Positions 32,136-40,737 of a stretch of DNA of 64,000 nucleotides are shown in pieces. Position numbers and translations under genes: made by a program. Origin of the DNA: Oleiphilus messinensis (GTDB taxonomy: Bacteria > Pseudomonadota > Gammaproteobacteria > Pseudomonadales > Oleiphilaceae). Where the stretch lies: NCBI RefSeq assembly GCF_002162375.1, contig NZ_CP021425.1, positions 3,604,766-3,668,765 on the forward strand. Reading direction: 5' to 3'. The notes below the pieces were generated by a model. That model was not told the origin of the DNA and did not search any database. It was given only the letters and a program-made list of their open reading frames with translations. Each line of letters begins with the position of its first letter. Position 1 is the stretch's first letter.

Positions 32136-34188
32136 TGGGTTTGACTTTGTCGGAAGCCAGCACCCTTTTTTCCAGTGCCAGCTTCCTTACTCTGGCCAGA
32201 TCAGCCTCACTGTACACACCGTTTACGCCGGAAATCGCGGCCAGCTTCATGCCATGTTTCAGGCCCATCTGGTAGATTTCTTTTACTTTTTCCCATTCGA
32301 TATTACGGCCAAGTGTGAAATTCTCGAAGCGCCCTTCCAATGCAAGCACAATGGTTTCGGCCAGACAGGCATAGGCTACTTTTGGAGGTAATCCGATATT
32401 CTTCATTTTCACCTCGCCAGGCAGCTCGATTTCACCGGACTCAATCACCAGCACATCAGGACGGCTCGCGACATCACTCGCGGGAATATCCAGAGGTCGA
32501 GCGACATCGGTTATCACCGCGCCCGGTTTCACTTTCATAATATCCAGTATCCGTTTACCGGCACCGGATGTTGCGGTGACAATAATATCCATCTCTGGCA
32601 GATCCCGGTCTGCATTGGCACTGACAAAGACTTTTGCATCGGGCGTTTCTTTCAAAATGGTCTCTTTCATGGCCAGCAGTTTTGCCGAAGTTGGCGCGAC
32701 GAGATGAATTTCATCGCAGGCTTTTGCCAGTAATCGCGCACAAACTGCACCAATCGCTCCGGTTGCGCCGACGACCATGGCTTTGCCTTGAACCTTGCCA
32801 TTTTCACCAACACTCACCAATCCCAAACGCTTGGATGCATCCGCCGCCGCCCATAAGGCCCCCGAAGCACTGTAACTATTTCCCGTTGTGATGGGTAAAG
32901 GCGCACGCTTGGCGACCGTTACACCGGCATCCCCGACCACTTTGGTGAACGCCCCCAACCCCATAATCTGCGCACCCATTCGTTTTGCCATTTTTGCTGC
33001 GGCGAGCAATCTGCGATAGGTAAACTCCGGGCTATGGGACATGATTTCTCTTGGCGTGCCGCCAACGGTGATCAACCAGCCTTCGGCCTCGGCACCGGTC
33101 GGTGATTTTATACCACTGACACGGGAATAAACGAATGGAGGCGAATAGGCCATCACCTTTTCGACGACATTCAAAAAGCCTTTGGGTGCAACCTTGGCAA
33201 TTGCATCCAATGGCTTGGCGTTGCGGAAATATTGCTGACTCAAGGGGTGAATTACGAAAGCAAAACGTGCCGTATGCTTATAACCCGATGGATAAAGAAT
33301 TCGCGGCTCGGCATCCAGGCTGGTCAGAATTTCAAGGAAGTCATCATGGGTTAACTCCTCAACTTTTTTGTCGAGTGCAGCCAGAATCATGGCTTCGATG
33401 ACATTAACACCCACTGTCTGGTCAAATAACTGCGGTGTAATATCAACCACCACATCAACGCCTTTGTCCCGCAGGTTTTCCAGTCGCTCATCAGAAATGG
33501 TGGAGGTCAACAGCACTTTGCCGCCTAGCTCTTCCAGAGAATAATCTTCGATGGTTTCATAGGACGCCGCGATAACATCCGCTTTCTGCATTGCGCGGCC
33601 CAAAATAAAATGATTCCATTCTTTAATTGGCGCTACGGAAGGCGATAAAACGTGAGGTGGCCGCCATCTGTGCAGTTGATGCGTGCCAGCAGCCCAGAGC
33701 TCCAGTGCATGCAAAGAGGTCAGTAACTTTGGAATGCCTGTTTGCAAAACCGGGTCAGCAAAATAAAGGTTTTCAGTAAACTCACTCAACACTGCGGCTG
33801 CCTTGTAGTTCGCCATACCGTTGGCAAACAGCACCTTGGCATTATCAAATACATGCCCGATATCAATTTGTGCGTGGCGAATCGCCCACTCGTGGAGAAT
33901 ACCCCGCAACGACGCACCGGTTGTAACCGGCACGCGGGTAACCAGATCTTCCAGTTCACGGGTACTTTCCTGAATAAATTTTCGGGTGCCGACACTGTAA
34001 TGATCCCGAACTTTGCCAAGCCCGATGACATTGGCTTTACTTTGCCACTGTTTGATCAGGTTCTTCGCCCGGTTAAGGTCTTTATTGGCCCCCAGCCGTA
34101 CCACCCGAAACTGCTGTCCCAAAAACTCCGTTTTAAAATCATAATCCAGCTCGCTACTGCCGAGACTGACACTCACAACCGTTTTCAT
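32113..34188 (-). CDS. Acyl-ACP-reductase-like (AAR-type) protein with an additional N-terminal region
   Basis: The ATG at 34188 (MKTVVSVSLGSSEL) has an AGGAG site; an ATG 18 bp earlier (34206) is also possible. Of 691 residues, the C-terminal 370 or so resemble cyanobacterial fatty acyl-ACP reductase: TTGNSYSASGALWAAADAS, a Rossmann loop VVGATGAIGAVCARLLA, and AYACLAETIVLALEGRFENF with a cysteine equivalent to the catalytic one, then FTLGRN. The first 300 residues match nothing I recognise. It probably makes fatty aldehyde from acyl-ACP or acyl-CoA; the substrate is inferred. It is divergent from a solute-binding protein that shares its leader sequence. Confidence 0.65.
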   Translation of the reverse strand: MKTVVSVSLGSSELDYDFKTEFLGQQFRVVRLGANKDLNRAKNLIKQWQSKANVIGLGKVRDHYSVGTRKFIQESTRELEDLVTRVPVTTGASLRGILHEWAIRHAQIDIGHVFDNAKVLFANGMANYKAAAVLSEFTENLYFADPVLQTGIPKLLTSLHALELWAAGTHQLHRWRPPHVLSPSVAPIKEWNHFILGRAMQKADVIAASYETIEDYSLEELGGKVLLTSTISDERLENLRDKGVDVVVDITPQLFDQTVGVNVIEAMILAALDKKVEELTHDDFLEILTSLDAEPRILYPSGYKHTARFAFVIHPLSQQYFRNAKPLDAIAKVAPKGFLNVVEKVMAYSPPFVYSRVSGIKSPTGAEAEGWLITVGGTPREIMSHSPEFTYRRLLAAAKMAKRMGAQIMGLGAFTKVVGDAGVTVAKRAPLPITTGNSYSASGALWAAADASKRLGLVSVGENGKVQGKAMVVGATGAIGAVCARLLAKACDEIHLVAPTSAKLLAMKETILKETPDAKVFVSANADRDLPEMDIIVTATSGAGKRILDIMKVKPGAVITDVARPLDIPASDVASRPDVLVIESGEIELPGEVKMKNIGLPPKVAYACLAETIVLALEGRFENFTLGRNIEWEKVKEIYQMGLKHGMKLAAISGVNGVYSEADLARVRKLALEKRVLASDKVKPIKKVVSG

Positions 34189-34196
34189 TGTGTCTC

Positions 34197-34228
34197 CTGT
34201 TTTCATTATTCTACCTTGCCTGATTTTT
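34197..34228. repeat. Leader repeat, copy 1 (reductase side)
   Basis: Reverse-complemented, this 32-bp stretch matches 34464-34495 at 29 positions. It covers the AAGGTAG ribosome site, the first ATG and the codons for MKT of the reductase gene. Confidence 0.8.
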
Positions 34229-34463
34229 GTATGTTTTTTATTAAATTTGACTACTGCTTACCATTTTGCAAGTTCATTCACGTTCAAAATAACAAGGCGA
34301 TACAGCCTAAATTGGCGAATATCGATCACAAACGCCTATAAACGACCATTTTCTCGCAAAGAAAGCAGCGATTACGGTGCCTATTTTCACCCAAATTGCA
34401 GCGAGAGATATTGAGTTTGCGCAAAATTTTAATAACAAAAACCAGACAGTTTTTGAAAACAAT

Positions 34464-34495
34464 AAAAATCCGACAAGGTAGAATCATGAAAACAG
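34464..34495. repeat. Leader repeat, copy 2 (solute-binding protein side)
   Basis: Inverted partner of 34197-34228. It contains ACAAGGTAGAATCATGAAAA, that is the ribosome site and start of the solute-binding protein gene. The 235 bp between the copies hold no gene and presumably both promoters. Confidence 0.8.
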
Positions 34496-35541
34496 AATCA
34501 GAGATCACAACCCGAACCGAATTACCGGTACCACAATCCCGTCGATGGGCATCTGCAGCCGCCCTCGCCCTGTCCGCTGCCGTTTTCAGCGTGCCAAGCC
34601 TGGCCGCGGAGTCGCGAAGCTTTTGCATATTCGATCCCCTCGGCGCTTCCGGACCGGTGTTCAATCAAATGAAAGCCATGAAAGTCCAGGCCTTATCATG
34701 GGGTTTCTCACTGGACCTCCAGCCCTATACTGACGAAGCTGTTGCGGCCAATGACTTCCGTGCCAACCAGTGTGACGCGGTTTTGCTGACGGATATCCGT
34801 GCGCGGGATTTCAATAAATTTACGGCGACATTGGTCGCATTAGGTGCCATTCCATCGGATGATGAATTAAAAATGTTGCTTGGCAGCATATCCCAGCCGA
34901 AGGCGGGTAAACTCATGCGCAGCGGTGATTACGAAATTGCTGGCATCATGCCTGCGGGTGGCGTCTATGTCTTTACCCGAGACAAAGCGATTCATAATGT
35001 CGAAACCATCCAGGGCAAGAAGATCGCGACGTTCGACTACGACCCTGCGGCAATGACAATGGTTCAGCATGTTGGCGCATCTGCGGTACCGGCTACCCCT
35101 TCAAGTTTTGCGGGTAAGTTCAATAACGGCAGTGTCGATGTCGCTTACGCCCCGGCCATTGCCTACAAACCATTAGAGATGTACAAAGGGGTGGAACCCC
35201 ATGGCGGCGTCTACAGTTACAAGTTTGCCCAGATGACCTTTCAGATGGTGATCAACCATACCAAATTCGATACCGAGTTCGGCCAACACGCCCGGGAATA
35301 TTTCTTTTCCAAATTCGATGAATCACTCGAAGCGGTTAAAGTTGCTGAAGCGGACATCCCCAACGAATACTGGATACACCCTTCCAAGAAAGACGCTGCG
35401 GGTTTCGATAACACTTTAAAGGGCGTTCGGGTTGCATTACGTGAACAAGGCATTTATGACCCCAAGGCTTTGAATCTCATGCTCAAGGTACGCTGTAAGA
35501 CCGACCCGACGCGAGCTGAATGCACCAGTAAAACAGAATAA
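34486..35541 (+). CDS. Putative periplasmic solute-binding protein (DUF6091-like)
   Basis: The ATG at 34486 (MKTESEITTRTE) has the AAGGTAG site; the frame is open further upstream without support. A long signal peptide ends near SLAAES (about residue 42). The 310-residue mature protein has the two-lobed pattern of TRAP/phosphonate-type binding proteins (VYVFTRDKAIHNVETIQGKK, IATFDYDPAAMTMVQHVG, FNNGSVDVAYAPAIAYKPLE). No transporter genes follow. Its shared leader with the reductase gene suggests a linked role. Confidence 0.65.
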   Translation: MKTESEITTRTELPVPQSRRWASAAALALSAAVFSVPSLAAESRSFCIFDPLGASGPVFNQMKAMKVQALSWGFSLDLQPYTDEAVAANDFRANQCDAVLLTDIRARDFNKFTATLVALGAIPSDDELKMLLGSISQPKAGKLMRSGDYEIAGIMPAGGVYVFTRDKAIHNVETIQGKKIATFDYDPAAMTMVQHVGASAVPATPSSFAGKFNNGSVDVAYAPAIAYKPLEMYKGVEPHGGVYSYKFAQMTFQMVINHTKFDTEFGQHAREYFFSKFDESLEAVKVAEADIPNEYWIHPSKKDAAGFDNTLKGVRVALREQGIYDPKALNLMLKVRCKTDPTRAECTSKTE

Positions 35542-35571
35542 TCGCCGGAAAACAGCACCACATCCCCTTAG

Positions 35572-35601
35572 CCTTGCGTGTGTAAGATCAAACACGCAAG
35601 G
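35572..35601 (+). terminator. Hairpin downstream of the solute-binding protein gene
   Basis: CCTTGCGTGT (35572-35581) pairs perfectly with ACACGCAAGG (35592-35601) across a 10-nt loop, 30 bp after the stop codon. The T-run after it is weak (ACTATTCTT), so it may be a processing or stability element. Confidence 0.6.
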
Positions 35602-35802
35602 ACTATTCTTACCGTATTCTCCCAAAATATTATCAAACGCTCGTTTGATTCCCCCTAAGATATTGAATCAGGCATAAAAACTGGCAGACAAATTCAGCTG
35701 ATCTATAGTATTAAAATAAATGACTTGCCCGTTCGACACACAGTGCGAACGAACAATAAAGAATGTAATAGTTCAAGGTTTTCTATAAAAAGGGCGTACA
35801 CT

Positions 35803-36291
35803 ATGGCTTCTCAAGCTGGACATAGCAGTCAGGCTCCGGATGATCCGATTCTCCAATACGTAACGTTTCGCCTGGACGACGAAACTTATGGCATCAATGT
35901 TATGCAGATACAGGAAGTACTGCGCTACACCGAAATTGCGCCTGTACCCGGTGCACCCGACTATGTATTGGGCATCATCAATCTTCGCGGTAATGTGGTT
36001 ACAGTGATCGACACGCGCAAACGCTTTGGCTTGTGTGAAGCCGACGTATCAGACCACACCCGGATTGTCGTGATTGAGGTTGCTGGACAGGTGGTCGGCA
36101 TTCTGGTCGATTCTGTGGCAGAAGTGGTCTACCTGCGCCAGTCTGAAGTCGAAACCGCACCAAATGTCGGTAACGAAGAAAGCGCCAAGTTCATTCAGGG
36201 TGTCTGCAACAAGAATGGAGAACTCATTATCCTCGTCGAATTTGAAAAAATGCTGACGGATGAAGAATGGGCTGATATGAGCATGCTCTAA
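35803..36291 (+). CDS. cheW: Chemotaxis coupling protein CheW
   Basis: The ATG at 35803 (MASQAGHSSQAPDD) gives 162 residues, the usual CheW size. Family blocks: YVTFRLDDETYGINVMQIQE, IAPVPGAPDYVLGIINLRGN, VVTVIDTRKRFGL and VDSVAEVV. It links chemoreceptors to CheA. In pseudomonads cheW lies in the same flagellar/chemotaxis neighbourhood as DUF2802, FhlB, the FliK-like gene and ccm; here other genes are interspersed. Confidence 0.93.
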   Translation: MASQAGHSSQAPDDPILQYVTFRLDDETYGINVMQIQEVLRYTEIAPVPGAPDYVLGIINLRGNVVTVIDTRKRFGLCEADVSDHTRIVVIEVAGQVVGILVDSVAEVVYLRQSEVETAPNVGNEESAKFIQGVCNKNGELIILVEFEKMLTDEEWADMSML

Positions 36292-36307
36292 GGATTTTTG
36301 ATTCCTA

Positions 36308-36347
36308 ACAGGCTTAACTCCGGATGGACAGGCTTAACTCCGGATGG
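36308..36347. repeat. Perfect 20-bp tandem duplication after cheW
   Basis: ACAGGCTTAACTCCGGATGG occurs twice in direct succession. A second near-duplication (CTGTCTTATTTATCC, about 36415-36445) follows. It lies between the cheW stop and the convergent coiled-coil gene. Confidence 0.85.
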
Positions 36348-36442
36348 AACAGCGGGCACATTGACCATTTTGCCCTGCCCATCCGGATTAGGCCAGACAC
36401 CTGCTATTCACAGGCTGTCTTATTTATCCTGTCTTATTTATC

Positions 36443-37408
36443 CTACAATCTGTCAGACTTATCCAGATCTCGCCAAGACACATTCCAGGACGTCGTTAAC
36501 CACAACTTCAGTTTTTGCCAAAATCCAAGTTTACGCAGCCCGGAGTCATCCCCCTCGCTCCCCTCTGGGTTTTCGTTCGCCTGTTGCAGCTCATTTTCTG
36601 CTGCGGCTTCGCTTGGTTCTCGCTCCTGTGACTGGATATCCTGATCGATATGGGAAACATGAACGCCTTCAATACCCACAATATCAATCGAAGCCATCGC
36701 CACAGGCATATCGGTAAAATCACCGCCTGAAGCAATGTGCTGCTCATTCAAATCCAGATCACTTAAAACGGACAATAACAGCGGCTTGACCTGTTCTCGA
36801 CATTGAGATGACCGGAGCATGCCCTCAATATCATTTTTCATATCACGTATTTTGGTAACCGCATTATCCCGATAGTTTTTTTGCTCGACCTCGATCTGGT
36901 CAATTCGATCCAGAATTTCGTCTTTTTCAACCGGGAGTGCCAGCGGAGAAACCTTAACACCGCGCTTACTCAATAACACACGCAATGCAATTGCGGTCTG
37001 TGAGAGGCGTTTGAATTCATCAATAAGTGCGTGGACTTCACCGAGACGGTCATCAGTGAGTATTTGATAACCAAGGTTCTGAGCCTTGTCGGAAACCAGA
37101 ACAATCGATTTGAGCTTGACTTTGATTTTCAGGTCCAGTTTCTCAAGCCGCAAAGACACATCCCGATCAGACAAATTGCGGGTTTTGCGCCCTAAATCAT
37201 CGATGAAGCGAAGTGTTTTCGGGGGCAGCTGTTTTAGCGGCTGAGAAAGGTTAACCGCCGCCAAGAGACCACTCTGCAGTGCAGTCATGGATTGCGCGAT
37301 TTCAATAACGCGGGCAAGTGCGGCTTTTTTTTCTTCCAGCGCGGTAAGCGCCTGGCTGAAATCGCCGGCTGATTCCTCAACATCGGGCAGTGGTATTACA
37401 TCATTCAT
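36443..37408 (-). CDS. Hypothetical coiled-coil protein
   Basis: A 321-residue, largely helical, charged protein with long coiled-coil segments (about 14-60, 85-145, 165-215), an acidic low-complexity tail (SEAAAENELQQANENPEGSE) and a tryptophan-rich terminus (FWQKLKLWLTTSWNVSWRDL). No signal peptide and no recognised domain. It is inserted between cheW and the DUF2802 gene on the opposite strand; a motility-related role is only a guess. Confidence 0.6.
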   Translation of the reverse strand: MNDVIPLPDVEESAGDFSQALTALEEKKAALARVIEIAQSMTALQSGLLAAVNLSQPLKQLPPKTLRFIDDLGRKTRNLSDRDVSLRLEKLDLKIKVKLKSIVLVSDKAQNLGYQILTDDRLGEVHALIDEFKRLSQTAIALRVLLSKRGVKVSPLALPVEKDEILDRIDQIEVEQKNYRDNAVTKIRDMKNDIEGMLRSSQCREQVKPLLLSVLSDLDLNEQHIASGGDFTDMPVAMASIDIVGIEGVHVSHIDQDIQSQEREPSEAAAENELQQANENPEGSEGDDSGLRKLGFWQKLKLWLTTSWNVSWRDLDKSDRL

Positions 37409-37680
37409 TATTGTGACTACTTATCGAAACACAAAAATTCGAGATCTCGCTACGGGGCTCATGACCTAAACATAACAACAAAACCTGTCTCTTAATAGAG
37501 TATGCGATTAATTATCGTTAATTACCGCGCACGGTATTCCAACTCAATCACAACTTTAACCTTAAATTGGCATATCTTTCGCTAATACACTGCGAGAAGG
37601 CGGTATCTGCAGCCGAGGTGACGTAATCCCGTCATTCCCAACGGCAATTCGAAAATCTTGAACGAGAGGGTGTCAAAATC

Positions 37681-38118
37681 ATGTCAGACTTATCTACGAT
37701 GTTATCCGACGTAACACTTCTGGGTCTCGCCACTATTGTGGCATTGTGCATGATTACCACCTTCCTGATAATCGAGCGCCGCAAAAACGCCAAAACACAA
37801 CTGCTGCTCAAACAGGAGCTCCAGAAACTTCGCAAGGACATGCAGGCCGTGAGCAATGGATCTATCGGTGTAGGTAAACGACTCCTCGAAATACAGGATA
37901 TTCAACGAAAAATCGACTCTCGTTTTGATTCACTACAGAAGAAAGATCCCGGACGTGTAACCTACTCCGAAGCCGCACGACTGGTCACACTCGGTGCCGA
38001 AATTGAAGATTTAATGAACACATGCGGCATCTCCCGCCCTGAAGCAGAACTGGTCACCGCATTACAAAACAAACCCAAAGCCGCTGCCAATAAACCCGCA
38101 CCGCGAGCAGTGGCCTGA
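37681..38118 (+). CDS. DUF2802 family membrane-anchored protein
   Basis: A 145-residue protein: one N-terminal membrane helix (about 12-28), a coiled coil (KQELQKLRKDMQAVSNGS), and the conserved block GVGKRLLEIQ...YSEAARLVTLGAEIEDLMNTCG, which looks like a small helix-turn-helix. DUF2802 genes sit next to cheW in pseudomonad flagellar/chemotaxis regions. The function is unknown. Confidence 0.85.
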   Translation: MSDLSTMLSDVTLLGLATIVALCMITTFLIIERRKNAKTQLLLKQELQKLRKDMQAVSNGSIGVGKRLLEIQDIQRKIDSRFDSLQKKDPGRVTYSEAARLVTLGAEIEDLMNTCGISRPEAELVTALQNKPKAAANKPAPRAVA

Positions 38119-38144
38119 TTATTTTCGACCAAACACCGTATACC

Positions 38145-38276
38145 ATGCACACTACCGATTTATTGAGTTCGATTTTCGAAGGCGAGTACTTGTCCCTGCT
38201 GGCGGGATCGTTCAACCGCTTTAAATTATGGCAAGAAGAAATGAACCCAGGTTATTTACTTGAAGATGGACGATAA
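38145..38276 (+). CDS. Possible 43-residue ORF
   Basis: MHTTDLLSSIFEGEYLSLLA and 23 further residues, ending in TAA. No clear ribosome site and no recognised family. It fills the 240-bp gap between DUF2802 and the antitoxin gene. It could be a remnant of a larger gene. Confidence 0.25.
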   Translation: MHTTDLLSSIFEGEYLSLLAGSFNRFKLWQEEMNPGYLLEDGR

Positions 38277-38360
38277 TTAAGCTCTCTGCTTTTCTCCGAA
38301 GCTGAGGTACAATGAACACTCACTTAATTGAAAATGAGTGCGTTATTCTCAAGAGCTTTT

Positions 38361-38546
38361 ATGCAAACACATAGCGCCAAACAAGCTGCCTTAAACGCCA
38401 TTAAACAACTCCCTGATAATGTGGATTATGAAGAAATCATGTATCGACTGTATGTCTTGGAGCAGGTACGACAAGGCCGTGAAGACATCACCAATGGTCG
38501 CATCATCAGTGCGGAGGAATTGAGGCAAGAAATTAAATCATGGTGA
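38361..38546 (+). CDS. Antitoxin of a ParE/RelE-type module
   Basis: A 61-residue protein starting MQTHSAKQAALNAIKQLPDN, with the NVDYEEIMYRLYVLEQVRQG core and EELRQEIKSW end of small antitoxins that pair with RelE/ParE toxins. The ATG at 38361 is used because earlier residues are not family-like. Its end overlaps the toxin start codon by 7 bp (ATGGTGA). Confidence 0.75.
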   Translation: MQTHSAKQAALNAIKQLPDNVDYEEIMYRLYVLEQVRQGREDITNGRIISAEELRQEIKSW

Positions 38547-38839
38547 ATTAGTCACTGCGCGCCAGACGTCAGCTAAAAGAGATTTATCATTTTATAGCTG
38601 AAGATTCTGAAACCGCTGCCGAGCGTGTCACGGATGAGATGGTCGAGTACTCAATGCAGCTGGATACCCTGCCATATCGCCACCATATGACCCCCGAACT
38701 AAAAGATGAATACGTCCGAGAATTTTCAATGTATTCCTATCGGGTAATTTTTGAAATATTGCCTGATGATATTATTGCCGTTATCGCCGTAGTTCATAAA
38801 AGACAAAATATTCGGCCCAAGGATATTACCCGCGCTTGA
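38540..38839 (+). pseudogene. ParE/RelE-type toxin gene with an amber codon at position 4
   Basis: From ATG 38540 the frame reads M-V-N-stop (TAG at 38549-38551) and then continues without interruption as SLRARRQLKEIYHFIAEDSE ... YRVIFEILPDDIIAVIAVVH to 38839. All of the toxin body is present, so only the early nonsense codon inactivates it, unless an alternative start (CTG) is used. The antitoxin remains intact. Confidence 0.75.
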
Positions 38840-38843
38840 TGCT

Positions 38844-38879
38844 AAAAAGCCCCAACAGACATAAACTGCGGGGCTTTTT
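38844..38879. terminator. Bidirectional terminator
   Basis: AAAAAGCCCC (38844-38853) and GGGGCTTTTT (38870-38879) form a 10-bp stem with A- and T-runs on either side. It serves the toxin gene on the left and the convergent DUF4214 gene on the right. Confidence 0.9.
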
Positions 38880-38917
38880 AAATTACAGATGCGGGATAGA
38901 TATTGACACCCTTAAAA

Positions 38918-40519
38918 TCAGTGATCCGGCATTGTCAATGCGAAAGCCCCACGTTCCATATTGGTGGACTGATTCAGATAGGTTGATGGAAATGTGACTT
39001 CGGCACTGGTTAAGATTGAGCCTTTTCGGGTCACTTGTGTTGAAAACGTGATGACATTATCCATTAAATACGATTTTTGGTTATCTAGCTGCAGCGTACC
39101 TGTGTGACTCGGAAAAGTTCCGCTGTCCATGACACGAAACGCCTCAACTTCTACGGTATTAGCTGTATCGACTTTGGTGAGACTGTAACGTAGTGATCGG
39201 CCATCTTCACCCACATCATAGGTCGAAACGGTTAGCCTCTCCATACGTCGGGTCGGTGAAACTCCATTTATCTCAATGGATGCTAACTCCGAAGTATAGT
39301 CATAACACTCGTTTACCGGCAGTGACTCAGAATTCAACCAGATCGCCGCGATGGGATCGGTGCTATCTGATATCTTCTTAGCCTTCACACGGTAATTAAT
39401 GTATCTCCCACCGGTACCCTGCCCTTCAAAATAAGAGGCGTCACCGAATTTGAGTGTGTTGTTGTCAATTATCGTTACGGTAATCTCGGGACCAAATTGA
39501 TCATATTCATCGATAGGTGTTAATTCGCTCCCAAAATCAGTGATCAAGTTTACGACGAACTGGTTGTTTTCGATAGTGAACTTATCGCCACTGAGCCAAT
39601 CACTGCAGGACTTGATTACAATTTCCCGAGCGTTGTTCAATACGGTCTCCTCGATCCGCAACATCTCCGCAGACATGCCGAATTGATAGAGACTATGATG
39701 ATGCTCATGTTGTTCGTAACCCGACTTATATAGCAACCATGTTCCTGTCAGAGAAGCGTTGGAAAAGCTGAACGCTGACAAATACTGATCCAATTCATCG
39801 AACTGTGTCAGTACATCCGGATAGGAGTCCCATGCGCCTCCAGGAGGTAACGTAATACTGCTGATATCCTCACCCGGGTTATATACCGTTCCCCCAGCAG
39901 CAATTACTGCATTATCCACGAACGTACACGCCACATTGGTCGCGCTGTCGGTATTATCAACTGTGGAGAGAATTGTGTTGAACAGGTCGCTATCGAGATT
40001 AATATTATTGTGTCTTAACTGCGTAATTACATGTCGTGCGACCCGGTTGCGGTTGTTGATTACAGCCAAATCCGTATCGTCGGCCCCGTTCAATATATTG
40101 AGTGCAATACTTTGCAAATTCATTGTCCCGGCCTCCCACTCCGCCACATACCAAGCTAGACCAGCCGGATCCGCTGCGCGATTAAACAATTGCTGGTATA
40201 AATTGTCCACGAGCTCCGGTTTCGTCATTCCGCTATAACGTGTCATGTATTCGGTCGAATTACCGAAGGGATTCATTATGCGGTTCAGATTCCCGCTCGC
40301 GAGGTCGAGTTCTTGCACCCAATACTGAAAACCGGCTAAGTCAGCAGGACGACCGTAATAGGCGATGTAGGCATTAATAACCTGGTGCTCGTAGGCATTA
40401 AACCCGGTTGATGTTTGAACGCATTCTGCTGCTGCGTAGGAGCTCGAGAGTACAGTGCATATAAGTATCTGTTTAGCGGTTTTTCCGAACGGAAAACTGA
40501 CTTCCATATTGTTTTTCAT
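38918..40519 (-). CDS. Secreted DUF4214-domain protein
   Basis: The ATG at 40519 (MKNNMEVSFPFG) begins a signal peptide ending SYAAAE; the frame to 40594 lacks this logic. The 533-residue protein has two DUF4214-like units near the N-terminus (AYIAYYGRPADLAGFQYWVQ and LYQQLFNRAADPAGLAWYVA) followed by beta-rich sequence without recognised domain. DUF4214 occurs in secreted and surface proteins, often of repeat-toxin type, but no calcium-binding repeats are visible. Single gene ending at a strong terminator. Confidence 0.7.
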   Translation of the reverse strand: MKNNMEVSFPFGKTAKQILICTVLSSSYAAAECVQTSTGFNAYEHQVINAYIAYYGRPADLAGFQYWVQELDLASGNLNRIMNPFGNSTEYMTRYSGMTKPELVDNLYQQLFNRAADPAGLAWYVAEWEAGTMNLQSIALNILNGADDTDLAVINNRNRVARHVITQLRHNNINLDSDLFNTILSTVDNTDSATNVACTFVDNAVIAAGGTVYNPGEDISSITLPPGGAWDSYPDVLTQFDELDQYLSAFSFSNASLTGTWLLYKSGYEQHEHHHSLYQFGMSAEMLRIEETVLNNAREIVIKSCSDWLSGDKFTIENNQFVVNLITDFGSELTPIDEYDQFGPEITVTIIDNNTLKFGDASYFEGQGTGGRYINYRVKAKKISDSTDPIAAIWLNSESLPVNECYDYTSELASIEINGVSPTRRMERLTVSTYDVGEDGRSLRYSLTKVDTANTVEVEAFRVMDSGTFPSHTGTLQLDNQKSYLMDNVITFSTQVTRKGSILTSAEVTFPSTYLNQSTNMERGAFALTMPDH

Positions 40520-40737
40520 GGGTGATAAATATCCTTTTTTACTATTTAGTCGCGATCGTTGCAACGCGACTTTCCAAAGGCGAGACGCTGCCACCCCACC
40601 TCACAAAGCACTATGTTATTTAACACAGAATCAATACTTCATGTGAGAACAGGTATTCTGCCACTTACTGTAAATATTAAACTATAATAAAAAGCTGGAC
40701 TTATAATAATGACATACTACAGAGATGGAATAAGCAT

